Below are positions 50,023 through 59,959 of a stretch of DNA of 64,000 bases, one piece after another. The notes below the pieces were generated by a model. The model searched no databases, was not told the DNA's origin, and saw only the letters and a list, made by a program, of their open reading frames with translations. The stretch covers positions 1-64,000 of the forward strand of contig JAKLET010000013.1 of the NCBI GenBank assembly GCA_022711595.1, given 5' to 3'. The translations under genes were made by a program, and so were the position numbers. How positions within the stretch are numbered: position 1 is the first letter of the stretch; the number at the start of each line of letters is the position of its first letter. The DNA comes from Deltaproteobacteria bacterium. GTDB taxonomy: Bacteria; Desulfobacterota; Syntrophorhabdia; Syntrophorhabdales; Syntrophorhabdaceae.

Positions 50023-50694
50023 ATGAAAATGGCAGAATGGATAGACTTTTCGATCTCGTCCGCTTATAAAGCCAGGTACCCGGGCGTGGCCTTCGGGTTT
50101 ACACTCATTTCAGATTGCCGGCCCTTAAGCGACAGCGCGGGATTCGATCAATACAAGCGCAACCTCCTGCGAAAAATGAGAAAGCGGGAAACGCTTGCCG
50201 GAATCTCTCGGCGCATCGATGCCTACGACCGGTTTTTTCAGGGCTTCGGATTCGAGTGCCCTCTTCCCCGGCACCTTAAGAGAACGGTCCAGAGCGGGTT
50301 TCCGAGGTACAACCTCATGGTCGATGCCCACTTCATGGCCGAGATGTGTGCCGGCATCCTCGTGGCGGTCACTGATTTTGACCGGGTCGAAGGCGGGCTC
50401 ATGCTCGATGTGTCCAGGGGAGGGGAAAGGAGTGTCGGAATGGGCGGCCGCCAATTCATAACGACAGAAGGAGAGATCGTGCTCCGGGACGAAAAGGACA
50501 TTATCTGCGTCCTTTGCCAGGGAGCTGATGAAAAAACAAAAGTGAGGGATGACACGGGCAATGTTCTTTTCTATTCCTACGCTGTTCCGGGTATCGATCG
50601 GATCCACCTTGAGGAAGGATTGACCGTCGCCGCACAAACCATGGCCCAATGGGGCGGGGGGAACATCAAGGGCCTGGAGGTGTTCATTGAATAA
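50023..50694 (+). CDS. B3/B4 domain protein
   Basis: About 223 residues resembling the B3/B4 domain found in phenylalanyl-tRNA synthetase beta subunits: RIDAYDRFFQGFGFECPL, VQSGFPRYNLMVDAHF, AVTDFDRVEGGLMLDVSRGG and GEIVLRDEKDIICVL. Free-standing members may edit mischarged tRNA or bind small ligands; this is not settled. ATG 50023 has AAAAGGAA a few bases upstream; an in-frame ATG at 49984 overlaps the DUF169 remnant. Confidence 0.75.
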   Translation: MKMAEWIDFSISSAYKARYPGVAFGFTLISDCRPLSDSAGFDQYKRNLLRKMRKRETLAGISRRIDAYDRFFQGFGFECPLPRHLKRTVQSGFPRYNLMVDAHFMAEMCAGILVAVTDFDRVEGGLMLDVSRGGERSVGMGGRQFITTEGEIVLRDEKDIICVLCQGADEKTKVRDDTGNVLFYSYAVPGIDRIHLEEGLTVAAQTMAQWGGGNIKGLEVFIE

Positions 50695-51080
50695 GGTGCA
50701 TGAGCGCCTCCTAATGCCTGGCCCCCACAGTCCCCTGCAAGCGTCAGATTTGATAAACTTTTTAAAATAACAACTTTTAACTGGCAATGAACAGTTTTTT
50801 TATTGCATATCGGTAAGTAATTGGATAAAAATTAAGGCAACGGGGCGGGGGAATCACACCAAAGAGAATATCATAATATCTTACCCCTTATAAGATATTT
50901 CTTTGACAGAAAGGCTTGCTTTTATAAAGCGATCCGGTTTCTATGTGCTGTCAGACAAAAACTGGTCTTGAGGTCAGGACGGCAGATGATGGTGGACGGT
51001 TGCAATATTTTCTTATTAAACAGGCGGTTTGGTACCCTGGAATGTTTCAAGTTATCCATTACTTCACACAGTAAGGCCGT
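50695..51080. other. AT-rich upstream region of the hybrid kinase gene
   Basis: The 386-base gap has no credible gene. It holds the dyad at 50875-50899 and, directly after it, TTGACA (50903) with TATAAA (50923); the 14-base spacing is too short for a normal promoter. A run of A/T-rich sequence precedes it. Confidence 0.45.
50875..50899. promoter_or_regulatory. Dyad AATATCTTA-7-TAAGATATT upstream of the hybrid kinase
   Basis: Perfect 9-base arms around CCCCTTA, 3 bases before a TTGACA. The location, about 180 bases before the kinase start, fits an operator or activator site. Confidence 0.45.
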
Positions 51081-53843
51081 ATGGAAGATCGATCCATGAC
51101 AGAGCTGGAACTGGTCAAAGAAAATTCCTTGCTAAAGCAAAAAATCAAAGAGCTGGAACAATCGGAGAGCGAACGCTTGAGAGCTGAAGGACCATTGAGG
51201 GCAAGCGAAGCACTGTTAAAAACCTATCTGGAAAATGCCCCGGACGGTATATACATGCTCGACATGAAGGGTAATTTCCTTTACGGCAACCGCAGGAGCG
51301 AAGAGATAATCGGTTATAGCAGAAACGAACTGATAGGCAAAAGTTTTCTTGAGTCAAACTTACTGCCAAAAAAAGACCTCAACAGGGCCATCGAGTTATT
51401 CCAGGCAAGTATCGAAGGCAGATCCACCGGCCCGGATGAGATCGAACTGATCAACAAGGAGGGGCGCCTCATATCAGTTGAGATCAACACCAGCGTGGTC
51501 CAGGGTGCAGACCAAAGGATCGTCCTTGGTTTCGTTCGCGACATCAACGAACGCAAGCAGGAAAAAGCGGCGCTGCAGGAGAGCGAGGAAAGGTACCGTC
51601 AACTCGTGGAAGGCATCAACAAAGGTATCTTTGTTGTACAGGATGGTATGCTCAAGTTTGTAAATCCTATGTTCATTAAGATCTTCGGTTATTCGGAGAA
51701 TGATCTCACAGCATCTCCTTTCGCAAAATTCATTCACCCTGATGACCGTAACATGGTAATGGAACGTCACACGAGGCGGATGAGAGGAGAGGAATTTACT
51801 ACCAAGTATGAATTCCGGATCATTACTGCCGATGGAAGCGTAAAGTGGGCGGAAATAGATTCTGTAATGATACAGTGGGAAAGCAAGCGGGCAACATTGG
51901 GTTTCATTGATGATATCACCGAGCGCAAGGAGTCGGAGGAGGCCTTGAAGCTCTCCGAGGTCACCCACCGCGAGATATTCAATAAAATCAATGACACGAT
52001 CTGGGTCCACGACATTGAAACCTGGGAGTTTCTCGATGTCAACGACAGCGTTACCGAGATGTTCGGCTACACGGTCAGGGAAGCAATGGATCTGAGTGTG
52101 GAAGATGTCAGTTCGGGCATTCCTCCTTTTACACAGGAGACCGCCGTGGAGCTGTTAAAAAAGGCCGCGGCCGGAGAACCCCAGCTCTTCGAGTGGCACA
52201 GCAGGCACAAGGACGGCCGTCTCTTCTGGACCGAGGTCAACCTGAAGCGGGGAACCATCGCCGGTAAAGAATGTATACTGGCCATCGAGCGCAATATCGC
52301 CGACCGCAAACAGACAGAGGAAGAGATCCTAAAAGAAAGGGAGAAACTGCAAATCCTCTCGGACAACGCCCCCTTCGGAATGGTCCTCATCGATAACAAC
52401 GGTCATTTCACTTATATCAACACCAAGTTCACGCAGCTGTTCGGATATGACCTCTCTGATATCCCCGATGGCAGGACATGGTTCAGAAAAGCCTATCCTG
52501 ATGCCGAATACAGGCATATGGTCATCTCGACCTGGTTAGGGGATCTCAGGGGTGTCAAGCCCGGCGAACGCAAACCAAGGGTCTTTACCGCAACGTGCAA
52601 GAATGGGGTACAGAGGATCATGGAGTTCATTCCCTCAATGCTTGCCTCCGGTGATTACCTGATGACCTGCGAAGATATTACCGAACTGAGAAAGCTTGAA
52701 TCGCAGCTCCGCCAGGCCCAGAAGATGGAATCCATTGGCACCCTTGCAGGAGGTGTGGCCCATGATTTCAATAATATCCTCACCGCCCTTATGGGGTATA
52801 CTTCCCTCATAAAGATGAAGATGGATAAGGACAGTCCGCTGCAGCCATATGTGGACCAGATATTATCGGCCTCCAGGAAAGCAACCGACCTCACCCAGGG
52901 TCTTTTGGCCTTCAGCAGGCAGCAGCCCATTACGCTTGTCCCCATGGATATGAACGGGGCGATAAAAAAAACTGAGCAGCTGCTCAAGAGGCTCCTTACC
53001 GAGGACATTGAACTGTGCACATCCCTTACGAAGGACACCACGGTCGTCATGGCCGATCGATCGCAGGTGGACCAGGTCCTCTTCAATCTTGCCACCAACG
53101 CCAGGGACGCCATGCCGAAAGGGGGGACGCTCACCATAGAAACGGATGCCGCCGATATGGACAGCCGGTTCATCGGGGTACACGGGTTTGGAAAACCGGG
53201 AAGGTATGTACTGATAAGCATCTCCGACACGGGAGAGGGTATGGATAAGGCGACACAGGGGAAGATCTTCGATCCCTTCTTCACCACAAAGGAGATCGGC
53301 AAGGGTACGGGGCTCGGCCTTGCCACTGTCTACGGCATCATAAAACAGCACAACGGATACATCACTGTGTACAGCGAACCGGGACAAGGTACCACCTTCC
53401 GCGTTTACCTCCCCGCAGCGATGACAAAAGCAGGTGAGGAACAGGATGCGGCAACCCCCCCAAAGGGAGGAAGGGAGACGATCCTTATCGCGGAGGACGA
53501 AGAGGAAGTACGGCATATTATGCGTGAGGCGCTTCAGGAGTATGGCTATAGGACCATAGAAACGATAGACGGCGAAGACGCGGTAGGCAAGTTCAAATTG
53601 CACCGGGACATAGACCTCATTATCCTTGACTCGGTGATGCCGAAAAAGAACGGACGGGAGGCCTACGAGGAGATACGCGGGATAGACCCTCAGATCAAGG
53701 TGCTCTTTACCAGCGGATATACAAAGGATGTTGTCCTCAACAAAGGGATCAAGGACAAAGAGTTCGACTTCATTGCCAAACCGCTGATACTGGATGAGTT
53801 CCTTCAGAAGGTTCGCGATGTGCTGGACAACATAAATAAATAA
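51081..53843 (+). CDS. Hybrid sensor histidine kinase with four PAS domains and a receiver
   Basis: A 920-residue soluble protein with no membrane segment. A coiled N terminus leads to four PAS domains (about 43-160, 168-285, 295-415 and 425-550), each joined by a DITERK-like linker. The kinase core follows: H box GTLAGGVAHDFNN (about 570), N box FNLATNARDAMP, G1 SDTGEGMDKA, F and G2 IFDPFFTTKEIGKGTGLGL. The receiver domain (about 800-917) has IAEDEEEVR, LIILDSVMPKKNG with the phospho-acceptor Asp, FTSGYTKD and AKPL. Phosphate should pass from the His to its own receiver. AAGG five bases before ATG 51081. Signal and output partner unknown. Confidence 0.95.
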   Translation: MEDRSMTELELVKENSLLKQKIKELEQSESERLRAEGPLRASEALLKTYLENAPDGIYMLDMKGNFLYGNRRSEEIIGYSRNELIGKSFLESNLLPKKDLNRAIELFQASIEGRSTGPDEIELINKEGRLISVEINTSVVQGADQRIVLGFVRDINERKQEKAALQESEERYRQLVEGINKGIFVVQDGMLKFVNPMFIKIFGYSENDLTASPFAKFIHPDDRNMVMERHTRRMRGEEFTTKYEFRIITADGSVKWAEIDSVMIQWESKRATLGFIDDITERKESEEALKLSEVTHREIFNKINDTIWVHDIETWEFLDVNDSVTEMFGYTVREAMDLSVEDVSSGIPPFTQETAVELLKKAAAGEPQLFEWHSRHKDGRLFWTEVNLKRGTIAGKECILAIERNIADRKQTEEEILKEREKLQILSDNAPFGMVLIDNNGHFTYINTKFTQLFGYDLSDIPDGRTWFRKAYPDAEYRHMVISTWLGDLRGVKPGERKPRVFTATCKNGVQRIMEFIPSMLASGDYLMTCEDITELRKLESQLRQAQKMESIGTLAGGVAHDFNNILTALMGYTSLIKMKMDKDSPLQPYVDQILSASRKATDLTQGLLAFSRQQPITLVPMDMNGAIKKTEQLLKRLLTEDIELCTSLTKDTTVVMADRSQVDQVLFNLATNARDAMPKGGTLTIETDAADMDSRFIGVHGFGKPGRYVLISISDTGEGMDKATQGKIFDPFFTTKEIGKGTGLGLATVYGIIKQHNGYITVYSEPGQGTTFRVYLPAAMTKAGEEQDAATPPKGGRETILIAEDEEEVRHIMREALQEYGYRTIETIDGEDAVGKFKLHRDIDLIILDSVMPKKNGREAYEEIRGIDPQIKVLFTSGYTKDVVLNKGIKDKEFDFIAKPLILDEFLQKVRDVLDNINK

Positions 53844-53953
53844 GCCCTGTCAATGCCTCTCTTCCAGACCGTAATAAAGACTGTTCATCTGGTTTTTTGC
53901 CTCGTTGCAGCCAACCGAAGGAACAAGGGAAACTGAACAAACCGAACAAACTG
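53844..53953. repeat. Short word repeat between convergent kinase and lipase genes
   Basis: AAACTGAACAAACCG and AACAAACTG occur near 53930-53955, within a gap between facing genes. This is the AAACCG-word family in complementary orientation. The rest of the gap shows nothing. Confidence 0.4.
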
Positions 53954-55849
53954 TTATTGTATTCCCACATGGAGAAGGAGGATCCTGCGGACCTCTTCGA
54001 TGGTCTGCGGCCGGTCCTGCGTGGAGTGACCGGAATGGACTATGACCTCCGATACGGCGCCGTCAATATGGGCGCTTTCGTACTTCACAACCCCGTCTGT
54101 CCATTTCTCTTTCGGCGCGCCCGGGTTTTCCACGGAGATGATCGAATGGACAGGGACCCCCGGCGCCATGGGTACCGAGGAAAACGTCTTGATGAAGGTG
54201 CTGCCCGGATCCATGTTCTCGGTGCTCTTCGGGATGTCTTTCAATGATCCCATATCAATGGCCTGCGGATTCCGGGAAACAACCTCTTTCATGGCGTCAA
54301 GCATTCGAAAAGGCAGGGACACGAACTTGCCGGCCAGACGGCCTATCCAGCCTCCCGCAACGTAGCTGCCCTTGTGGGGTGTAGAAATGAAAATGACCCG
54401 CCTGACAAAGGCAAGGGGAGTGTAAAAGAAACTCCTTTTGATCATCTTTCTTGTATCGGGAGAAACGTCGAGCTTATCAGGGGAAACTCCGGAAACGTTG
54501 TCCCAAAAACGCGTCCCGCTGTCGATTACGGCAAGCTTTGCCAGGAGCCCCCCCTGGCTGTGGCCTATGATGACCATTTTTTTAAGCGCCGGGTCCCTGC
54601 CCTCCGGATCAAGGCCCCTTACGAGTTCTTTTAAGCCGTCGGCCAGAAGGCCTCCCGTGTAAAGAATGGGGTTTCCCGTATTGTAGGTGAACGACCAGAA
54701 CTGGTATCGACCCCACAACCGCCGGTCATTCTGCAGCTCGTTGAGCATCTCGATCCATCGGGCGGAGCTTGAGGCCGTCCCGTGGATGAAAACAACAGGG
54801 ATATGCCCCGGCTTGTAAGGGCTCATGAAAAAGATATTCTCCCGGAAACGCGTCTGGTCCCTGAGAAGCAGGTAGTTGCCGGAAAAAAACCCTTTCGTCT
54901 CTGTCGAATAGACCTTCGATCCCTCAAGGGTGTATGCCAGGGCCGAAGAGATATCGAATTCGAGGGGCACTCTGCGGCCTTCAACAGTGACCGTAGTGTC
55001 GCCGTCAGTGGTATACAGCTCAAGTTTTCCATGAAGCCGGCCGTTCTTTAAACCATCTCCGGGATCATCGATCCGTATGAAAGCCGTGACAGGGATCTTC
55101 ACATCCGGAGGTACCTTCGCGGAAACCGGGGCGGCCGAGCCGGGAAGATACATAGTGGACGCGACAAGCGCGGCCCCTATCCCCGGCCATCGATATTCGT
55201 TCCTCAGCCCCCTGATGGAAAGCTTCGACGAGTCAACAAACCTCACAAGACGGTACGAGCTCCACCGGAACGAATCGGGATCGACGGTAATGACAAGCTG
55301 CCCGAATGGAAGCGGGTATACGCCAGCCTTCAGATCGACCCCGGCGCCGTCAGGCCCGGCGAAACCTTCGGCGATCCCCAGGTTGTAGATATTGACAGCG
55401 GTGCGGAATCTGGGATCGAAGGCATCCGGAGAGCGTCCATCCTCTTTGGAAAAAAGCAGTGCGTAGGCATAGACGGCCGAAGCCAGGTAGTACGACCTGT
55501 CGCCTCCCTGTGAAGCGTGCAAAAAGGAAAGCTCCGCCAGGGCATAAAGGCGGTCCGATTCTTCCTCGGTGGGAACGCCCCTGTGTATGGTCGCGATCAC
55601 CTCGGCCGGGTGGCTTTTGAATCTTTCCGCAAGGCCGGTGCGGTTAAGTATCTGCGTTGTAGGCGCGCTGAGCGTCGGGCCCGTGAGGACATTGGCCGTG
55701 AGCTTCCGGTGTGATTCCTGCCGGTCCATGTAACCGACACCGACAGGCGTCGCGCACCCGTACAGCGCAAGAAGGGCAAGGACAAGGACGGCACATGCCA
55801 TTCTTGAAAAAGAAATAAAGGTGCGTGTATGGAATAATATCTTTTTCAT
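53954..55849 (-). CDS. Lipoprotein with lipase-like alpha/beta hydrolase domain
   Basis: About 631 residues. The signal carries a lipobox (LLALYGC), so the protein is lipid-anchored. After a 300-residue N-terminal region of beta character comes a hydrolase domain: VVFIHGTASSSARW (oxyanion loop), VIIGHSQGGLLAKLA (nucleophile Ser), FISTPHKGSYVAGG and a late His in VHSGHSTQD. It should cleave esters or lipids at the envelope surface. ATG 55849 has GGTGA upstream. The longer frame overlaps the DUF4105 gene, which lies just upstream. Confidence 0.85.
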   Translation of the reverse strand: MKKILFHTRTFISFSRMACAVLVLALLALYGCATPVGVGYMDRQESHRKLTANVLTGPTLSAPTTQILNRTGLAERFKSHPAEVIATIHRGVPTEEESDRLYALAELSFLHASQGGDRSYYLASAVYAYALLFSKEDGRSPDAFDPRFRTAVNIYNLGIAEGFAGPDGAGVDLKAGVYPLPFGQLVITVDPDSFRWSSYRLVRFVDSSKLSIRGLRNEYRWPGIGAALVASTMYLPGSAAPVSAKVPPDVKIPVTAFIRIDDPGDGLKNGRLHGKLELYTTDGDTTVTVEGRRVPLEFDISSALAYTLEGSKVYSTETKGFFSGNYLLLRDQTRFRENIFFMSPYKPGHIPVVFIHGTASSSARWIEMLNELQNDRRLWGRYQFWSFTYNTGNPILYTGGLLADGLKELVRGLDPEGRDPALKKMVIIGHSQGGLLAKLAVIDSGTRFWDNVSGVSPDKLDVSPDTRKMIKRSFFYTPLAFVRRVIFISTPHKGSYVAGGWIGRLAGKFVSLPFRMLDAMKEVVSRNPQAIDMGSLKDIPKSTENMDPGSTFIKTFSSVPMAPGVPVHSIISVENPGAPKEKWTDGVVKYESAHIDGAVSEVIVHSGHSTQDRPQTIEEVRRILLLHVGIQ

Positions 55850-55905
55850 AACTTCACCGGGCAATATTATCGTAGCGGACGAGAACAAAGTCAACATAAA
55901 GAAGG

Positions 55906-56937
55906 TCAATTGCCATGACCGTCATCCACGGGGAGCCCCTTCCGTATGAGTCGCGAGAATGCCGGGTTATTGCCGGCCTTTCTGGCTTTTTCATTTATAA
56001 GGCTTCTTTTCTTCAACTCTTCAAAAGGAAGGCTTCGGTCCACAACCCCCCGATCGTATACCAACCGGTCGACATACCCGTTGATAATGATACGCCAGTC
56101 GAAACGGGCACCAGGGTTGTACGGCGCCGTGTGGCCCCGGATATTGGTCGTGCAGTTGCTGGTAAGCGCATTGTACCACTCGGGTTTTTCCTTCAGGCTG
56201 TTCATTGTGCGCAGATAGTCGAGAAAGACCTCGCGTGCCAGGTCCACGGATGCCCGCAGGCGATAAAGATAGACCTCCTCGCCGCGGTAGTTGGTCCTGA
56301 GCCTCACCAGGTCACGCTCGTCGCCTGCGATGTATATAAGCTCGTACTGTTTAAAGAAGCCTTTGACGGCGGAGTATTCTTCGCCCACCTCCTTGCGTGT
56401 CTCAATGGAAAAACAGACATATTCCCCTCCTTCGAAACCGAAACTGAGCATGGTGTGAGCGATGAAGGGGGAACCCCAGTAGACGACAAAAAGATCGACG
56501 CTGCGCATCTTCGCAAGTTCGAACGTCCTGTCATAATAGCGGACGGTGTAGTCGGTCTCGCTGAGGTAATCGATATCACGGATATTGTGGATGGTGACGA
56601 GACCGCCATCTGTCTCCGCAAAGGGCAGCAGTGCGACATCGGGCTGCCAGTGCCTCTCGTTCGACGGCGGGGCCAAAAGCCACCAGGCGAGGACGGCAGC
56701 AAAGCCCGCGAGAAAGACCAGTTTTGCTGTCAGTCTGCGATATCCCACGGTAAGAGCGGCCAGGCTCCCTGCGGCAAAAAGACCCGTCACGAAATACCGC
56801 AACGACCGCGGCACATCCGAGTAGCATATGGCAAGTGTTGCCCAGCCGGCCATGACCAGAAAACAGAGCCAGAGAGAGGTGCGTCCAAAGCCTTTCAACA
56901 CCCCTGTTACAAAACCATTTTTATTGCCTTTGCCCAT
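55906..56937 (-). CDS. DUF4105 (Lnb N-terminal periplasmic-like) membrane protein
   Basis: The 343-residue protein has three hydrophobic segments in the first 95 residues, then a domain with IHNIRDIDYLSETDYTVRYY, VDLFVVYWGSPFIAHTMLSF, FSIETRKEVGEEYSAVKGFF, ELIYIAGDERDLVRLRTNYR and SNCTTNIRGH. These fit DUF4105, which is thought to be a papain-like peptidase fold with Cys and His in the last two segments. It precedes the lipase lipoprotein gene by about 57 bases on the same strand, and the two probably act together in the envelope. Confidence 0.85.
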   Translation of the reverse strand: MGKGNKNGFVTGVLKGFGRTSLWLCFLVMAGWATLAICYSDVPRSLRYFVTGLFAAGSLAALTVGYRRLTAKLVFLAGFAAVLAWWLLAPPSNERHWQPDVALLPFAETDGGLVTIHNIRDIDYLSETDYTVRYYDRTFELAKMRSVDLFVVYWGSPFIAHTMLSFGFEGGEYVCFSIETRKEVGEEYSAVKGFFKQYELIYIAGDERDLVRLRTNYRGEEVYLYRLRASVDLAREVFLDYLRTMNSLKEKPEWYNALTSNCTTNIRGHTAPYNPGARFDWRIIINGYVDRLVYDRGVVDRSLPFEELKKRSLINEKARKAGNNPAFSRLIRKGLPVDDGHGN

Positions 56938-57000
56938 TAGAAAAAGGGCCGGCTGCAGTACACTGCAATCGGCCCTTGCTCACTGTCTATGCACCGGGGC

Positions 57001-57594
57001 CTATTTTCCCTGGCCCTCAACCTTGATCGCCATGGCTTCGGTGATGCGGAGGTAAACGTCGTCACCCTTCTTAATGTTCTTGAAATTCTTCACGGCTTTA
57101 TCGACGGTGAACGTCCTCACGTTACCCTCGGGCCCTTTTAATGTCACTGTGCGTTTCTTGTAGTTTATGCTCTCAACCTTTGCTACCACCTCTACTGTGT
57201 CCACAACAACGGCCCCCGGTTTGGCACCCTTCGGCGCCACCTCCACCGTCTGCACCTCCGAGGCAGAGGGCTTCTCGCTGGATTTTGCCACGAATACCGC
57301 CACAGACTGGTAGAATGTCATATTTACCCGGTCTCCTACCTTTATCTGGTCAAAGTTCTTCACTTCCGGTCCCATTTTCGCGGTCTTCGTTGACCCATCC
57401 AGCATTTTGACGGTCACCGTCCGTTTTGCGGCGTCCACCGCATCAACAACGGCCGCCGCCTTCACGACATCGACTTCCACTCCGGCCGGCTTAACGGCCT
57501 TCTTTGCGGCCGGTTTTTTGTCCTGAGCCGCGGCAAAGCCCGCAAGCAGAACAACCATGAACAACACCATTGCCAGTGACAAAACTTTCTTCAT
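57001..57594 (-). CDS. Exported protein with two tandem beta-domain repeats
   Basis: About 197 residues with a signal peptide ending GFAAAQD. Two copies of a 55-60 residue unit follow: AAAVVDAVDAAKRTVTVKM through VAVFVAK, and VVAKVESINYKKRTVTLKG through MAIKVEG. Both hold KRTVT, V.KNF..IK.GD.V and a closing V/IKV strand, typical of a small beta barrel. A Lys/Ala/Pro-rich linker precedes them. ATG 57594 has AAGGAGG upstream. Function unknown. Confidence 0.75.
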   Translation of the reverse strand: MKKVLSLAMVLFMVVLLAGFAAAQDKKPAAKKAVKPAGVEVDVVKAAAVVDAVDAAKRTVTVKMLDGSTKTAKMGPEVKNFDQIKVGDRVNMTFYQSVAVFVAKSSEKPSASEVQTVEVAPKGAKPGAVVVDTVEVVAKVESINYKKRTVTLKGPEGNVRTFTVDKAVKNFKNIKKGDDVYLRITEAMAIKVEGQGK

Positions 57595-57600
57595 GTACAA

Positions 57601-57693
57601 CCTCCTTGTTTAATATAGTTTCAACCGTTTCAACGGTTTCAACCCATTTCAGCAGTTTTGGACAGACTTGCCCGAATGACCGGATGGCCGCTG
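57601..57693. repeat. TTTCAACCGTTTCAACGG word repeat
   Basis: TTTCAACCGTTTCAACGG, TTTCAACCCATTTCAG and CAGTTTTGG stand in a row near 57616-57662, between the repeat protein and the phosphoglucomutase gene. Same family as 33463-33540 and 35690-35883, complementary strand. Confidence 0.55.
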
Positions 57694-59421
57694 TCAGGGC
57701 CCCTCATCCGGACCGAGGGCGTTCTTGATTATCCTTTGCGCCTCTGCCAGGATGTCCCGCAGGTGCTCTTCACCAACAAAGCTTTCCGCATACAGCTTGC
57801 AGATGTTCTCAGTGCCTGACGGCCGCACCGCAAACCAGCCGTTTTTCGCTACAACCTTCAGCCCGCCGATGGGTGCATTGTTGCCTGGAGCGCTGGTCAA
57901 CCTTGCGACGATTGGCTCTCCCGCGAGCTCCGTATCCCTGATCGCTTCGGGGGAAAGCCGCCCTATGGCTTCCTTTTCGGCAGGCGTGGCCGGCGAATCG
58001 ATCCTTGTATACCAGGGCGTCCCAAGCCTACCGGCGATCTCCAGGTATATCTCGCCGGGGTCCTTGCCCGATCTTGCAGTGATCTCGGCCGCCAGCAGGT
58101 CCATAATGATGCCGTCCTTGTCGGTTGTCCACACGGTGCCATCGCGCTTGAGGAAGCTTGCCCCGGCGCTTTCCTCTCCTCCGAAACAACACGATCCGTC
58201 AAACAACCCGCCCACAAACCACTTGAAACCCACAGGCACCTCGGACAACGTCCGGTCAAGGTCCCTGACGACCCGGTCGATAAGTCCGCTGCTGACGAGG
58301 GTCTTGCCCACCGCGGCACCCCTGGGCCATCCAGGCCTGTGGGTCAGAAGGTAATGTATCGCTACGGCCAGGTAGTGGTTGGGGTTCATGAGCCCCGCCG
58401 AAGGCGTGACGATGCCGTGACGGTCCGCATCGGTATCATTTGCAAAAGCGATCCTGAAACGGTCTTTCAATTCGACCAGTCGGGCCATGGCATAGGGACT
58501 CGAACAATCCATCCTGATCTTTCCGTCATGATCGACGGTCATGAAACCGAAACGCGGGTCCACGGCACTGTTGACCACGGTGATATCCAGGCCGTAGGCT
58601 TCCCTGATGGGTTCCCAGTAATGCACCGAAGATCCCCCGAGAGGGTCTGCACCCATGCTGACACCGGCGGACCTGATGCACTCCAGGTCTATCACCGAGG
58701 CCAGATCTTCAATATACGGCACCTTGTAGTCATGCAAATGTGTCGTTACGGCCTTCCGGGCCGACTCGTACGGTATCCTTTTTACGCCGCGGTTTTCGCC
58801 TCTAAGCAGTTCGTTCGCCCTCTCCTGTATCCACCGGGTCGCCTGAGTGTCGGCCGGGCCGCCGTTTGGCGGATTGTACTTGAAGCCCCCATCTTCCGGC
58901 GGGTTATGAGAAGGCGTGACCACGATGCCATCCGCCAGCTCGGTATTTCTCATGCTATTATAGGAGAGAATGGCCCGGGAGATGACCGGAGTGGGTGTGA
59001 AACCATCATCAACCTGAATGACCGTCTCCACGCCGTTCGCCGCCAGCACCTCCAGCGCGCTGCGCTCTGCGGGCCCGGAGAGTGCGTGCGTGTCCTTCCC
59101 CATATAAAGTGGGCCGGTCGTACCCTGGCTTTGCCGGTAATCGCATATCGCCTGGGTGATAGCCAGGATATGGGTCTCATTGAACGTGCCGGACAGGGGG
59201 GATCCCCTGTGCCCGCTTGTCCCGAAGCTCACCAGCTGAGCGGGGTCGCCCACATCCGGCCTGCGTTCATAATATTCCCTTTCGAGCCGGGCAAGGTCCA
59301 CCAGCATTTCTTCCGGTGCAGGTTTCCCGGCAAAGGGAGAAATTACCCTTTCATCGGCACAAACCCTGTCCGCATCACAGGAAAGGATGATCTCCTTGTC
59401 TTTAGAAGATGGGTCCGCCAT
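57694..59421 (-). CDS. pgm: Phosphoglucomutase
   Basis: This enzyme interconverts glucose 1- and 6-phosphate. The 575-residue alpha-phosphohexomutase carries [17 protein letters not shown], the phosphoserine loop [20 protein letters not shown] (Ser-His), the metal loop [11 protein letters not shown], the sugar-binding [10 protein letters not shown] and the phosphate loop [10 protein letters not shown]. The metal loop reads DTDAD where DPDAD is usual. Length fits the bacterial Pgm type with alpha-D-glucose 1,6-bisphosphate. ATG 59421 has AAGGAG upstream; the longer frame adds nine residues. Confidence 0.93.
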   Translation of the reverse strand: MADPSSKDKEIILSCDADRVCADERVISPFAGKPAPEEMLVDLARLEREYYERRPDVGDPAQLVSFGTSGHRGSPLSGTFNETHILAITQAICDYRQSQGTTGPLYMGKDTHALSGPAERSALEVLAANGVETVIQVDDGFTPTPVISRAILSYNSMRNTELADGIVVTPSHNPPEDGGFKYNPPNGGPADTQATRWIQERANELLRGENRGVKRIPYESARKAVTTHLHDYKVPYIEDLASVIDLECIRSAGVSMGADPLGGSSVHYWEPIREAYGLDITVVNSAVDPRFGFMTVDHDGKIRMDCSSPYAMARLVELKDRFRIAFANDTDADRHGIVTPSAGLMNPNHYLAVAIHYLLTHRPGWPRGAAVGKTLVSSGLIDRVVRDLDRTLSEVPVGFKWFVGGLFDGSCCFGGEESAGASFLKRDGTVWTTDKDGIIMDLLAAEITARSGKDPGEIYLEIAGRLGTPWYTRIDSPATPAEKEAIGRLSPEAIRDTELAGEPIVARLTSAPGNNAPIGGLKVVAKNGWFAVRPSGTENICKLYAESFVGEEHLRDILAEAQRIIKNALGPDEGP

Positions 59422-59444
59422 ATCGCACACTCCTTTTTCGACCC

Positions 59445-59888
59445 TCAATCAACGAGCTTAAGCAGGGCCATATTGACGACCGGGTCGAGATCACGCACCG
59501 CCTTTATACCTTCGAGTTCAATGATGACAGCCTCCATGACAAGGAAGGTCCTGGCCTCGTCCCTGAGGCAGCCTGTCATGACACTGTCGAACTTGCCGTA
59601 GGTGCCATGAATATGAATACGGGGTTCATCACCATACCAGAAGGCCGTACCGATGGCAAGGGTTTCGTGGCTCTCGACGATCTCCCTCCATGTTGGTTCG
59701 GGAGGCCGGACGTCATCCTGCGCGGGCCCGACAACTATCCTCCCGTCGGTTATTCCGCCCAGCAGATAGAAAACGCAGGCCCTTATGTTCTCCTTGCGCA
59801 CTATGTCCGTAAGACCCCCTATGATCCCGTCCCCGTCCTCGAAATGCGCCAGAATGACCCTGCCCGCCTTTCCGACCTGATATTCCAT
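59445..59888 (-). CDS. PPC-domain (DUF296) protein
   Basis: About 147 residues with [37 protein letters not shown], the histidine motif [19 protein letters not shown] and [13 protein letters not shown]. This is the plant-and-prokaryote-conserved (PPC/DUF296) fold, which forms trimers; in plants it is attached to AT-hooks, in bacteria the role is unknown. ATG 59888 follows AAGGAG. It lies 23 bases upstream of the pgm gene on the same strand. Confidence 0.88.
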   Translation of the reverse strand: MEYQVGKAGRVILAHFEDGDGIIGGLTDIVRKENIRACVFYLLGGITDGRIVVGPAQDDVRPPEPTWREIVESHETLAIGTAFWYGDEPRIHIHGTYGKFDSVMTGCLRDEARTFLVMEAVIIELEGIKAVRDLDPVVNMALLKLVD

Positions 59889-59959
59889 GAATTCATTCTC
59901 CTTGTCCTGAGGACGACTGCGTAACAATTATATTTAGACCACCGGGGGCAGCTGCCCTG

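Noticed and set aside
58339-59601. Plus-strand open frame of 420 codons inside the phosphoglucomutase gene
   Set aside because: It lies fully antisense to a gene with clear pgm motifs and has no recognisable domain. It is a product of GC-rich codon use.
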